Source: Acanthochlamys bracteata
Taxonomy: Eukaryota > Streptophyta > Magnoliopsida > Pandanales > Velloziaceae
Assembly: GCA_019914995.1 (NCBI GenBank)
Contig: CM034127.1
Location: 6,200,001 to 6,264,000 of the forward strand
DNA length: 64,000 nt
Direction of reading: 5' to 3'
Positions 49,185 through 58,765 of this stretch are shown here, piece by piece. A model generated the notes under the pieces. The model saw only the letters and a list, made by a program, of their open reading frames with translations, ran no database searches and had not been told where the DNA came from. The stretch's first letter is position 1. Every line of letters starts with the position of its first letter. The position numbers were made by a program, and so were the translations under genes.

Positions 49185-52100
49185 AACCATGTATTATGGA
49201 GGAGTGGCATATTGCATCCATCGAAACCTACCTGCCTACCCAAATAAAACTAGTCAAATTCACCATACTTCAAATAATTATATATAATCACTTTGATATT
49301 TAACTAACCAACAGGTTTTGACGAGAAACTAATACTTTATTTGTCACAGAAATGTACGAACTGCTAATGATATACTCTTAGTAGAAAGATATCATATGCA
49401 TTCGAACCAGTATAAATCCTTAAGCTAGTGAAACTACACCAATCAGAAGAAACTTGTGAAACAGATTTAGAAAATAATCCAGTTAGCAAAATTTATATCA
49501 CTAATTTCTTTTTCAGAAAGAATACCAGTTCATAAATTTGCAATCCTACTTTAATCTCAAATGATTACAGTTATTGGAAACCCACAGTTGTTAAAATTGT
49601 ATGATAATTGGGACATATCATCTTAAATCATGAAGATTCAGATGTACATGAAGGAACATAGACAAAAGTAGTCTATTGAAAAAAGATTCTCTAACCAAAT
49701 CCACCGTTTGCATAATCCGACCTTCAAATACAACTTTTAGATACCGATACCAAATTACTTTCTTATTTGTTAATTAAATTATGTTAGATGAAACACAGAG
49801 CTCAATTAAAACACTGGCATCATATATGTAGACGTGCATATATCGGTTGAACGTAACTTAAGTAAAAAAAAGGTTATGATTTCTTTGTTTCTTTGTAATT
49901 AAAAAATTGGAACAATCAACAGGTACGATTATATTTCTTGTCGCGAAAGCTTATATGTGCAATTTTCTTGTACTGATTAATGTACTTATAACCAAGTATA
50001 CTCTTGCAACTTACAATGAGAATCACGTCAAATGACCTAACAACAGAAGAATTCGCAAGTCCACCAATTTATTTATTATTAATTATTATAATAATTGTTG
50101 CAACTAACTAGGTTAATATTTTTAGGAAGAAGAAGAAGTAAAGAAGCACACGGTATTATTAAGTTGCACAAGTCAATTATCCATATGACACTCAATTTTA
50201 AAATGCGAAATCTAAATTAAACTGAGTGGTTTTAGTACATAGCTATCTCATAGTCTATGTAAGTAACATGTGCCAACTTCTGATACTCCTCGCGAAAGAA
50301 AAAAATAAAAAGAAATCCTATAGTTACATGGAAAACTCTTTATTTTATGTTAACCTTGAGTAACGAATCTAAATTGCTAACGGCAGAGAAGGAGCAATGC
50401 TTCCACATAGCAAGCATACATTCAAGGGAACCTGATATGTATCTTCATCCCATGAGACGCACCACTTACTACTTGTTTTATCCTTTCTATAGTTTAGTGG
50501 AAGGAAGGTTTGCTACTATTATTTTCCTTTCCCTATAGGATCCTCACTATTACTTTCTCTCCCATCAAGATTTGTGATAACATTAGGATAAGCCACTACC
50601 GTGCTAATGTCCTAAGATCCTCAATGTCATTCGATACCAATAGGAGATGCATGATTTTAGATATTTAACAGCAGTGATAGGAATCAATTTTGTAAAATAA
50701 AGAAAAAAGAAACCTTATCAAGATCCATATCCTTTAATGGAGGGGGAGAGGTATCTTATGTGAAATGTCACATCTACTATCTGTATCAACTCGGCTCTTG
50801 AAGGCTCTCCATTAGTCCTAGATTAGCTTCCTACTATTTTTCAAATGCAACGGAATCTGCATTTGATTTCAAACAAAGTAGTGCTTGGCCCATAGCGTTA
50901 AGGAACTCCTATTTAGGAAGGATTGTATTTTTCATTATTATTGTTAAACAGATGCCTAAACAGAATACAAAAATTGGAATTGGATCCCAAATGACAAACA
51001 AAAATCTAATAAGGCTAACTTAGCTGGTTCTTATGAAAAGAAAGGTGGTGACCGCTTCCTAAGCCAAGCCCTTAGTAGTTCTAAATGATGAAATTCATGT
51101 GCAGTAGATTCTGTAGCATCTATAGCAGATTTTTTTTTGACAGTTCAGTCTTAGATTAACTCACCTACTTTCCCTTTCTCCTTTACTAAACCTTTTGTTC
51201 TTTTGCTAACTTCTTTTGATTTATCATACACTTTTATCGCTCTTCACCTTCCCTGCTTGCTTATTCTCGTATGGCTGACTAGCTAGTGACGACTTGATGA
51301 TAGCGAAGAAGAGTCTTCTAGATCGATTGGGTTCTCTTCCTCAAGAATGTTGGTTCAAACACGGATGCCTATTCTTGAGAACAAGATAATGCGAATTGTG
51401 ATTCTCGATTAAAAAACTAGTTGTATGCGAGCTTGAATTGGCTATTTTGGGGTTCCAATCAATTGGATTGCCTTTGTTATAGGTTTTGTCATTTTTCTTT
51501 CGCGAGTGTTCCTTTGGAGGTTCGGTGGCAGGGGTGAGTGCAGTATATGAGTCACTTCATCTACGAATTCTTTGACCGAATAGAGGCTCAACTCGGTATG
51601 CTACGTGTGGAAGCTCTTCCTTTTCACTTGACTTTCGTGGCTAGATAATGGGGATCAGAAAGGTAAAAGTTTGAAAAGAATGTGAATTGAGTTGAATCCT
51701 TCCCTATAAAATTTGTATGCCACTCCTTCAGCTAAAAGGGACTTATCTCGGATACTAATACATCAGAATAAATGGAGGATAGTGTGGTAGTATAAGTTTT
51801 CACTTGTGAATGATATTGCTTACTTATCGCTTCCTTTTGCAAAAACAGGACAACATGTGCCACTTTCTTCTTTCATCGGATAGCAAAACATGCTCCTTCT
51901 TATTCCTCGTCCATGAACCCTTAGTGGATTATAAACCTTACATCTTGCTACTTCCACTGCTATTTCCTTCTTTCCTTCGCCTAGCTTAATACTAACTTAG
52001 CGTCCTTTGACTGTAGTAGTAGCAAGATGCAAAGTAGAACCCACTAAGCATTAATGGACGAGGAATAAGGAGGAGTTTATTTTGCCGTTCGAGAAAAGAA

Positions 52101-52735
52101 GAAAGAGACACATGCTGTTCTGTTTGTAGAAGAAAGTGACAAGTACCACTAGCATTAGTATGAGTTATATCAATCTGTTTGAGGATCTACAATGAAGTTC
52201 AGAGAAAAACAAACTAAGAAGATATAAATAAGGATATTTAATTAAATAATATAAATGGCCAAAATAAATTGTTAATATGGCCAATATAGCGAGTGTATCT
52301 GAATTGACAAGAGTGCAAGAGCAAGCCGTCCCTTAGCTGCTTCATTAGAGGCACCCGCTATTGTTTGTTTATTTTTACAAGCCTTTTTCTATCTTTTTTT
52401 ATTTTAGATCAATCTAATATTCATCGGTCTAATGCACTAGGTGGGGCATCTTGTACGTCAATCATCATGTGAGACCTTTCTTCATATACTTCTAGTGATA
52501 ACTAGAGGGTCTTACTAGCGAAGGAGGACCGGGATGGTTAAGAGCGACCTTAAAGTAGGCAATGTTTAACAGGAGTCGTTTTCTGTCTAGAAATTAGTTT
52601 GGTGAATCATGAAAAATTTTGTTGTTCATGAGTTATTTAAATTGTTCTAAGAATAATTCTAAGAATAATCCTATACTGTAGTTTATTCTCTTCATTCTTT
52701 TCAATGTATGCTTTGAAGTACTTGTTCATACTCTG
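49185..52735. other. Long spacer, right half resembling mitochondrial DNA
   Basis: 49185-50340 is AT-rich without features. From about 50340 to 52640 the composition changes, with fewer A/T runs and many short CTTTC/GAAAG purine-pyrimidine blocks and broken frames. That texture is typical of plant mitochondrial spacer DNA and also of old retroelement sequence. I could not identify any mitochondrial gene. A strong inverted repeat lies within it (51842-52127). Confidence 0.3.
51842..52127. repeat. Imperfect inverted repeat, arms about 115 bp
   Basis: The left arm (51842-51955, with CTTATTCCTCGTCCAT) and the right arm (52013-52127, with ATGGACGAGGAATAAG) are near-complementary along their length, with scattered mismatches, around a spacer of about 57 bases. 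A transcript would fold into a long hairpin. No terminal duplication marking a transposon was seen. Confidence 0.8.
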
Positions 52736-52737
52736 CA

Positions 52738-52798
52738 TGAATAAGATTATTGGCCACAATGCACGCTTGAGTGAATAAGGTTATTGGCCACAATGCAC
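52738..52798. repeat. 27-bp direct repeat
   Basis: TGAATAAG(A/G)TTATTGGCCACAATGCAC occurs at 52738-52764 and 52772-52798, separated by seven bases. It lies just beyond the inferred outer end of the gypsy LTR. Confidence 0.9.
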
Positions 52799-52869
52799 AC
52801 AAGAGTGTCTCTATGATATATAAGTACGGTTGGTGTAAAGATTGTAGAAGTGCTTCAAGCAAGAAGAGA

Positions 52870-53480
52870 GGTACATGGCACCAAAAGAAGAAGAGCAAGA
52901 TCTAGGGAAGAGATGAAAACAAGAATCTAGATGAGAGAACTCAAAAGTTGAAGAAGAATAATTTAGTTTCGCATGTTTCACAACAGAACCTACAAGAAGT
53001 ATTTATACTACTCATCATCTAAGAGCAGTATGCCACTAGACTTGCACTTGAACTAAAACACTTAGGGCGTGTTTCAAATATCCATAACTAAGTTTTGTGA
53101 AAGTGAAAAGTAGGATGTAAGATTTCTTAAAAAATAAAGTAAAAGTGAAGTTCAATGCTTGTGTTTCAATAGTCTATGAAAGTGTGTTAAAACTTGAAAG
53201 ATATAATTGTATTGAAAAGTATGCAAATAAGTAAATTAGATTTGAAGTTTCGCATTTGAAAGTGGAGTTCTGAGTTCCTTGTGTAACATATGAACTGTTC
53301 AAAATTCAAAATCTGGCTGGAGAAAGTGAAATTACGGGCGTTTGAAACACGCTCTTAGTTAGTTAACACCTATTGGAACTCTATTTGAACTAAAAAATAT
53401 AGTTGTATTGAAATTACGACTGTCCTATTGCATTGTAACTCTAACTCTTCATCAGCAGTCTTTGTAAAAAATGCAAGTGC
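52870..53480 (-). mobile_element. Probable 3' LTR of the Ty3/gypsy element
   Basis: Read on the minus strand, this follows the gypsy pol stop and a purine-rich tract. It starts near TGATGAAGAGTTAGAGTTAC, contains a TATA box (AGTATAAATA, about 53000-53012), and then pyrimidine-rich CTTCTTTT sequence typical of the R/U5 part. Part of it recurs in the same orientation at 62686-62850. Exact TG and CA ends and the other LTR could not be fixed, so the boundaries are approximate. Confidence 0.5.
53065..53354. mobile_element. Tourist-like MITE inserted in the LTR, TTA duplication
   Basis: The left end GGGCGTGTTTCAAA and the right end TTTGAAACACGCTC are terminal inverted repeats. TTA flanks both sides (53062-53064 and 53355-53357), as expected of PIF/Harbinger elements. 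The related LTR relic at 62686-62850 reads AAAAACACTTAGCTAACACC at the same place, which is the uninterrupted site with a single TTA. Length is 290 bp and there is no coding capacity. Confidence 0.85.
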
Positions 53481-54371
53481 GTGATTTAGTCTTAATGCCT
53501 CTATCTTGCTTGTTTTCCGGATTTGGCTTCACTATGATTTTACTTGCTACCACTACTAGAAATCAGGTCTATACCAACTGAATATTACCGACTAAATAGT
53601 TTCAGTTAGTAATTCCATCAATTACCGACTAAAAAATATCCGGTCGGTATATTATGAATATTACCGACTATTTTGTAATCTAGTCGGCAAATAATTGCAT
53701 ATATCGACTGATTTGACGAGTCGAAAACTTTTATCCATAATAGTAAGTTTCTTAGTCGGTAAATTTAGTAATTATAAAATTATTCTCTTTTCTATTCAGT
53801 CTATTTTACATTATCGTTTATCATCTAACATTTTGATCGAAACCCTAGCACCTCCTTCTCCAGCGTGTGAGCCTTTCCCTACAAGTTTCCTCTCCGATGG
53901 GTGACGAAAGCAAGTAATTGTTGCTACGCCCAACATCCCCTTCACCTGCATTGCTTCAATTTCTGTCACCGACAAGCTTAAGCTGCTCCTCTCCGAGCGA
54001 ACGTCGTTCCAGCCGGAATTAAAGCAACCGCTGACAAAATCTTTAACTGCTTAGCGTGGCTATCATCTCTCCACCACCATTATTACAATCGCCGCCGCCG
54101 GCGAGGTGTCCCTCTCATCTCCGAAAAATTGAAGCATTCACCGAAGAAATCTTCTCATCTCCGAGCCGCCATCATCTTCTCCTGCTCTATTGCTTCAATT
54201 GTTACCGCCGCGAGTTAAATCGTAGGAGTATTAACAAGCTACAGGCAGCAGCTGGATATCCTCGGTTTGGTTTGCTTTGGTTCCTTAATTTCAGATATGT
54301 TACTTAATCTCAGTGGGCTATCGCTAAATATTTGTCTAATGTTAGTACCTCTTACGTCTCATCAAAATTTT

Positions 54372-54752
54372 GTAGTAGTTATCCAGCGAAAGACCTTTCT
54401 TCGTGAAGTTGCCTGTGAGTTGCTCGGCTTTGAATGAAGGGAATGAGATGTTCTGTAACACCTCGTCTTTGATTGAAACTCGTCCGTCGAGCCTTCCGGG
54501 AAGAATGGAGTACTATGCGGCAAAGGCGAGAGTGTCCCCGTAGGAGACGGTGCCCGGGCACTATGCCTCTAGTGCTGTCTTGGCTTTGTCAATCTCTTCT
54601 AAGCCACACAAGCTTGGGTTGTTGATGGGGGAGTCTTTCTCGGAGGGGTTTCCTAGTGTTGAATCGAGCAGAACAGATCCGTTGAAACCTTGTGAATCAA
54701 TCATCGATCGTATGTAAGAAAGTTTGATGAGTGCAAAATGGGAGCAAATCAT
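54372..54752 (-). pseudogene. Class III peroxidase fragment inside the CACTA element
   Basis: On the minus strand the frame reads FNGSVLLDSTLGNPSEKDSP, then NPSLCGLEEIDKAKTALEA, a stop, CPGTVSYGDTLAFAA, a second stop, and LPGRLDGRVSIKDEV with FPSFKAEQLTGNFTKKGLSL. These are consecutive blocks of plant secretory peroxidases, in which the usual forms are CDASVLLD, NNPSLRGFEVID, CPGTVSCADILAFAARD and PAGRRDGRVS. The distal-histidine region and the whole heme-ligand half are absent, and two stops interrupt it. Non-functional; it was captured from a host peroxidase gene. Confidence 0.85.
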
Positions 54753-54892
54753 GATACTTATTAGTTGTATACATAGGTACGTACCCTAATGAAACAACCA
54801 TATCAATCTTGCAGATCAATCTTCGTTATTGTCTACGAACAACCAGACCCAGATATCTGGAGCAGGGTGATTGTGATAATTAATTACTTTTA

Positions 54893-55151
54893 GGGGGTAT
54901 TTGGTAGTGCTTATGAAATAGAGCTTTTCTAAAATGAAAGATATTTTTATCCTTTTTAAAAACGAGCTATATTTTTTTTACTTCCAAAAAAATAATAAAA
55001 ATATACAATAAAAAGATCTCACTTCGTAGAATTTTTCTACACTTTCTAAATTTTTAAATAAATTTTTTATATATTTATAAAATATGTATTAAAAAATATG
55101 AAATGAAAAATTGAAAAGGGGTGTTGGGGAAAAGCAATCCCAAACACCCCC
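54893..55151. mobile_element. Tourist-like MITE nested in the CACTA element, TTA duplication
   Basis: The left end is GGGGGTATTTGGTAGTGCTT and the right end AAGCAATCCCAAACACCCCC, near-perfect terminal inverted repeats. TTA flanks both sides (54890-54892 and 55152-55154). It is 259 bp, A/T-rich and non-coding. This is the best-preserved copy of the family also seen near 3.9, 5.4, 44.8 and 60.2 kb. Confidence 0.85.
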
Positions 55152-56165
55152 TTAGTGTTTTTAGGGAACTCATTTTTTTTTTGAGTGATGTTCATTTTGT
55201 TGTGTAGGCATGGAGGAGGAATTGTTGCAAAATGATCGGAATGGAAGGGAAAAGACCATTGCAATCAATGTGGAAATTTGCAGTGAAGGTGAAATTGTAG
55301 AAATTTAAAGTGGTTTCTTTTTCTTTTCTGAATTTTTGCTGTCAGTGTAGGTTCTTGTTATTGGGTTCTTGTACTCCTTGATTGCTTAACTAGATTGGTA
55401 GAAATCTTGGTTTTTAGTAAGGTATATTGATGAGAGTGAGGTTCTTCATCTTGCAGTGGCTGGAAGGTTTTGGCGAATGAGTCGGTAAGCACCACTTAAG
55501 CTATTGTGGTCAAGCAACAAGTAGCAGATTCCACTCTGTCAATCTGTCCTCTACACTGGTCAACAAAGAAGAAGATTTAGGCTCTTTGAGTCATTTTAAT
55601 ACAAATGTATGATGATAGTTTTAATAGATCATCATTGTAAATTTTGGTGAATATTGACATTGATAGATGTATATAATATTACATGTAATTTGATGAGGAT
55701 ATATTTAATATTATTTATCATTTCAATAAAAGGTGACTTAAATATTGATGTATGTATTGAATATGGCAGATTATTTTAATTGAATCATTATTAAAACAGA
55801 ATGATGTAGTCGGTAATAAAACGTTTACATTACTGACTGAATGATGTAGTTGGTAATTACCGGCTGCAAAGCGCAGTCAGTAATTACCAACTACATCTCT
55901 CAGTCTGTAATTGCCGACTATAAATTCAATCGATAATTACAGACTAATTAGTTTAGTCAGTAATTAGCGATAAAATTCTTCAGGCGGTAAATTACTGTTC
56001 AATACCGACTGAATATTTTATGTAGTTGGTAATTAATTTACCGATCGGTATTTCGTGGTAGAATATCGACCGCCGTTATTTCAGTCGGTAATTCTCTTTG
56101 CCGACTAATTTTTGCCGATTGTCGACTACTTTATTCAGTCGGTGAAAATTTTGTTTCTACTAGTG

Positions 56166-56538
56166 TGCCCCTAGCATCTATAACATTCCCAACTTTTGGA
56201 AAACAAGCCTCATCCTCGAGGTTGCAAGTAAGAGAAGCGTCGCCAGTAGGATCATTTGGATGCAACAGAGCAAGGACTTCATTTGATAGTTGTGGCAGTT
56301 CATTAGGTGGAGCATGGGGCAATCTCTTAGTTGAGACACATGAAAGACCGGATGCACTTGAGATCTTGGAGGAAGCTTTGAGCCGATATGCCATAGGACC
56401 GATTCTTTATAAAATCTCAAAAGGACTAAAGAAACGATACTATAGTTTATAGTGACGCCGTTCGACAACCGATGATTGTCGGTAGGGTTGAAGCCTCAGA
56501 AATACATGATCACGAGTATGGTATTGCTTGTCCTTGTG
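56166..56538 (-). mobile_element. Ty3/gypsy pol C-terminal segment
   Basis: Minus-strand frames read DHVFLRLQPYRQSSVVERRH, then RIGPMAYRLK, VHPVFHVSQLRD and NLEDEACFPKVGNVIDARG. These are the C-terminal region that follows integrase in plant Ty3/gypsy elements. Stops and one frame change are present. Upstream (higher coordinates) it is cut by the solo LTR at 56544-58760, and downstream by the CACTA element ending at 56165. Confidence 0.8.
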
Positions 56539-56543
56539 GGAGC

Positions 56544-58760
56544 TGTTAGATATTCCTGCAAGATTAACTCAAGAGGGGAGGGGTGAATTGAGTTAGTCTA
56601 TAAAAATTTTCGTTAAGTTTGTTATCCTACTGGCAAAGAGCTAACAAACCTATTGTGTCAATGGTGTAACTGCGCAGATGTAAGAGTTAGTGTGTTTCTT
56701 GTGAATGTAAGTAACAAAGAGTAGTGCTCAGGGTATTTAACGTGGTTCGGCAAAACCCCTTTGCCTACATCCACGGTCGCTCTATTACCAGTGCCAAAGC
56801 TTCACTAGACCTTTAATAAGCTACAAATACACCTAGAGCGAAGTGCTTCGCCAAGCACACATACTCTACCGGATTTCTTCGCCAAGACAATCCCTACACC
56901 GGCCTCTGGACTTTTTGTCCCCGGGCTGATTTGCTAGCACTATTACAAGGTCTAAGAGCTTACACCAAGCTCTCTACTGAGCTTTTTTACGGTACTGCGC
57001 AAAGACCACCTTTAAACTGTCGGTGTGACAAGTTACAAGAAAATAAATAAGTATTGAGTGCAGGATCTATCTCATGAATGTTGAGTGTTTAGCGTTGATT
57101 CAGATGAGATGATCGGAGAGATTGCTGAGAGATTTCTTCAGTATGATTTGCAGCAAGATTTGTTTGTGTGGAGTAGTCAAGTTCGTGACCGGCAGTGAGA
57201 GTTTTTATGTAGAGTGGTAGAGTTCTTGTATATCTCTGTTTTTTTTTGCTTGGATTCTCTCTACTTCTATTTTCTTTATGTTCTCTCCCTGTTTTTCTCT
57301 ATTTCTCCACCCGTTTCCTCATTGCTGTGACTCCCTTTTTATAGAACATCTTTCCTGTGCAGGAGCCGTTGAGAAACGTTGCTGTTGGCGCTCGGTTCTT
57401 CACATCAGAGAAGGAATGGTGTTGTCTAGTGGTTCTTCAGCTATGTTTGTGCAAAGTCTTCATGGCATTAAATGCGTTAAGGAGATTTGAATTTGCTGCC
57501 AACGGTTGAGAGCTTAATTCAGCTAAGCTTCTGTTTGAGTCTCGGTGAGCTAAGCTGCCAACGGCATGTCCATAATAAATGCAGTGCAGGTTGACTGCTT
57601 TACTTGATCAATGACTTTGACTGCTTTCTTCCCTTGATTATTGAGTTTTCCTTTTGTGTGAAAGTGAAGATGATTTTAGTTCTTGTGAATCTTCTGTTTG
57701 AAGTCCTTCAGTCCGTTGTGAGTGCAGGTGAGTTTTAGAGGCAAGGAAAATTTTTGTTGCATTGAACATATGGGTCTCGTCCCAAAACAGAAAATCCTTA
57801 TACTTGAGAGCCAAACAATGGATCAGAATGTGGCTGCAGATCCTCTACATCCGTATCTTTGTCCTCCCGTCCCACTTCAAGTAGCATAGTAGTTGGGTGT
57901 TATATGGCTATGGCATCCTCGTATCTTTCATTCTCTGTCCCACTTTGAGCGATTCCTTGGTTGACCTGTGATGTGGCTGCGGGCATCCTCGTCCCGTGTC
58001 TTTGTCCTCTTGTAATTAAATTCGTGATTTCTTCTCGAGAAAAATCGGATTTTTGCATGTTGAAGTATTTACGCATTATCGTGAAGACATGATTCGATGA
58101 TGCTTTACACTATGTTCTTTGTCTTCTCTTGTTGTGATTTTTCATGATTCTTGATATGAACTCAGAAATGATATGTTCTCACTAAGTCCTCAAGATTTTT
58201 GCTTCAAATGGATGACGAATTCTTGATTGAATTACATCCGAAAAGTTGTTTCATCAATGACCAATTTCGCTCTCTGTTCTTTGAATTTTCATCTATCATT
58301 CCACGATTTTTCCAAGTTTATATTGATCATCATTTGATGTGCTATTCTCACAATCTTATAGTGTGCATGTTGATTTTGTCTCGATGGGAAGTTGAAGTTC
58401 AATTGGAATCGGCATCATGCTTGAAATTACTTCAAGAGTGAATGATTATCACGATTTCCCGATTCTTCATGTCCAAAGTAGCAAGCCGAAATAGCGCCAA
58501 GTAACCGCTATTGAGTCCTCATTTTCTGTTCATCTATGTTGGCGATACTGCTTTTTTTGCTCTTCTGCATTCGCGATATCCATGTAGCAAAGCAATTAGA
58601 CAATTTGGTGCTTTTGGTGGTGAGGATTCTCTATTCTGTGTGGGATAGATCTGTTTTATGAATTTCTGCAGAACTTGATTCCAATCATTAGTTCACCCTA
58701 ATCCATAAACTATAATTCTTAATTATTGTTATCATCAAAATCAATTTTGGAGTTCCAACA
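56544..58760 (+). mobile_element. Solo LTR inserted in the gypsy element, GGAGC duplication
   Basis: It starts TGTTAGATATTCCTGCAAGA and ends GGAGTTCCAACA, a TG...CA unit of 2217 bp. GGAGC occurs immediately before (56539-56543) and immediately after (58761-58765), a perfect 5-bp target duplication. Removing the unit and one GGAGC restores a continuous gypsy reading (YDRS joined to HKDKQYHTRDHVF). It carries no gag or pol frame, contains the LTR-type block CGTGGTTCGGC...CTACATCCACGG (56741-56776) and a TATA-like TTTTTATAGAAC near 57335. A second copy of the same LTR type begins at 63526. Sirevirus/copia origin is likely from the end motifs but inferred. Confidence 0.8.
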
Positions 58761-58765
58761 GGAGC

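Larger units (their letters stand above)
53551..56165. mobile_element. CACTA element carrying captured gene fragments
   Basis: The ends are CACTACTAGAAAT (53551) and TTTCTACTAGTG (to 56165), inverted repeats differing at one base. Subterminal arrays of TACCGACTGAA-like motifs fill both sides (53575-53760 and about 55805-56150). The 3-bp flanks are TAC and TGC, an imperfect duplication. The interior contains GC-rich sequence starting GAAACCCTAGCACCTCC (about 53840-54300), which looks like a plant gene leader and first exon, and a class III peroxidase fragment on the minus strand (54372-54752). No transposase is present, so it is a non-autonomous, gene-capturing element. It landed exactly at the end of the gypsy pol frame. 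Confidence 0.8.
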
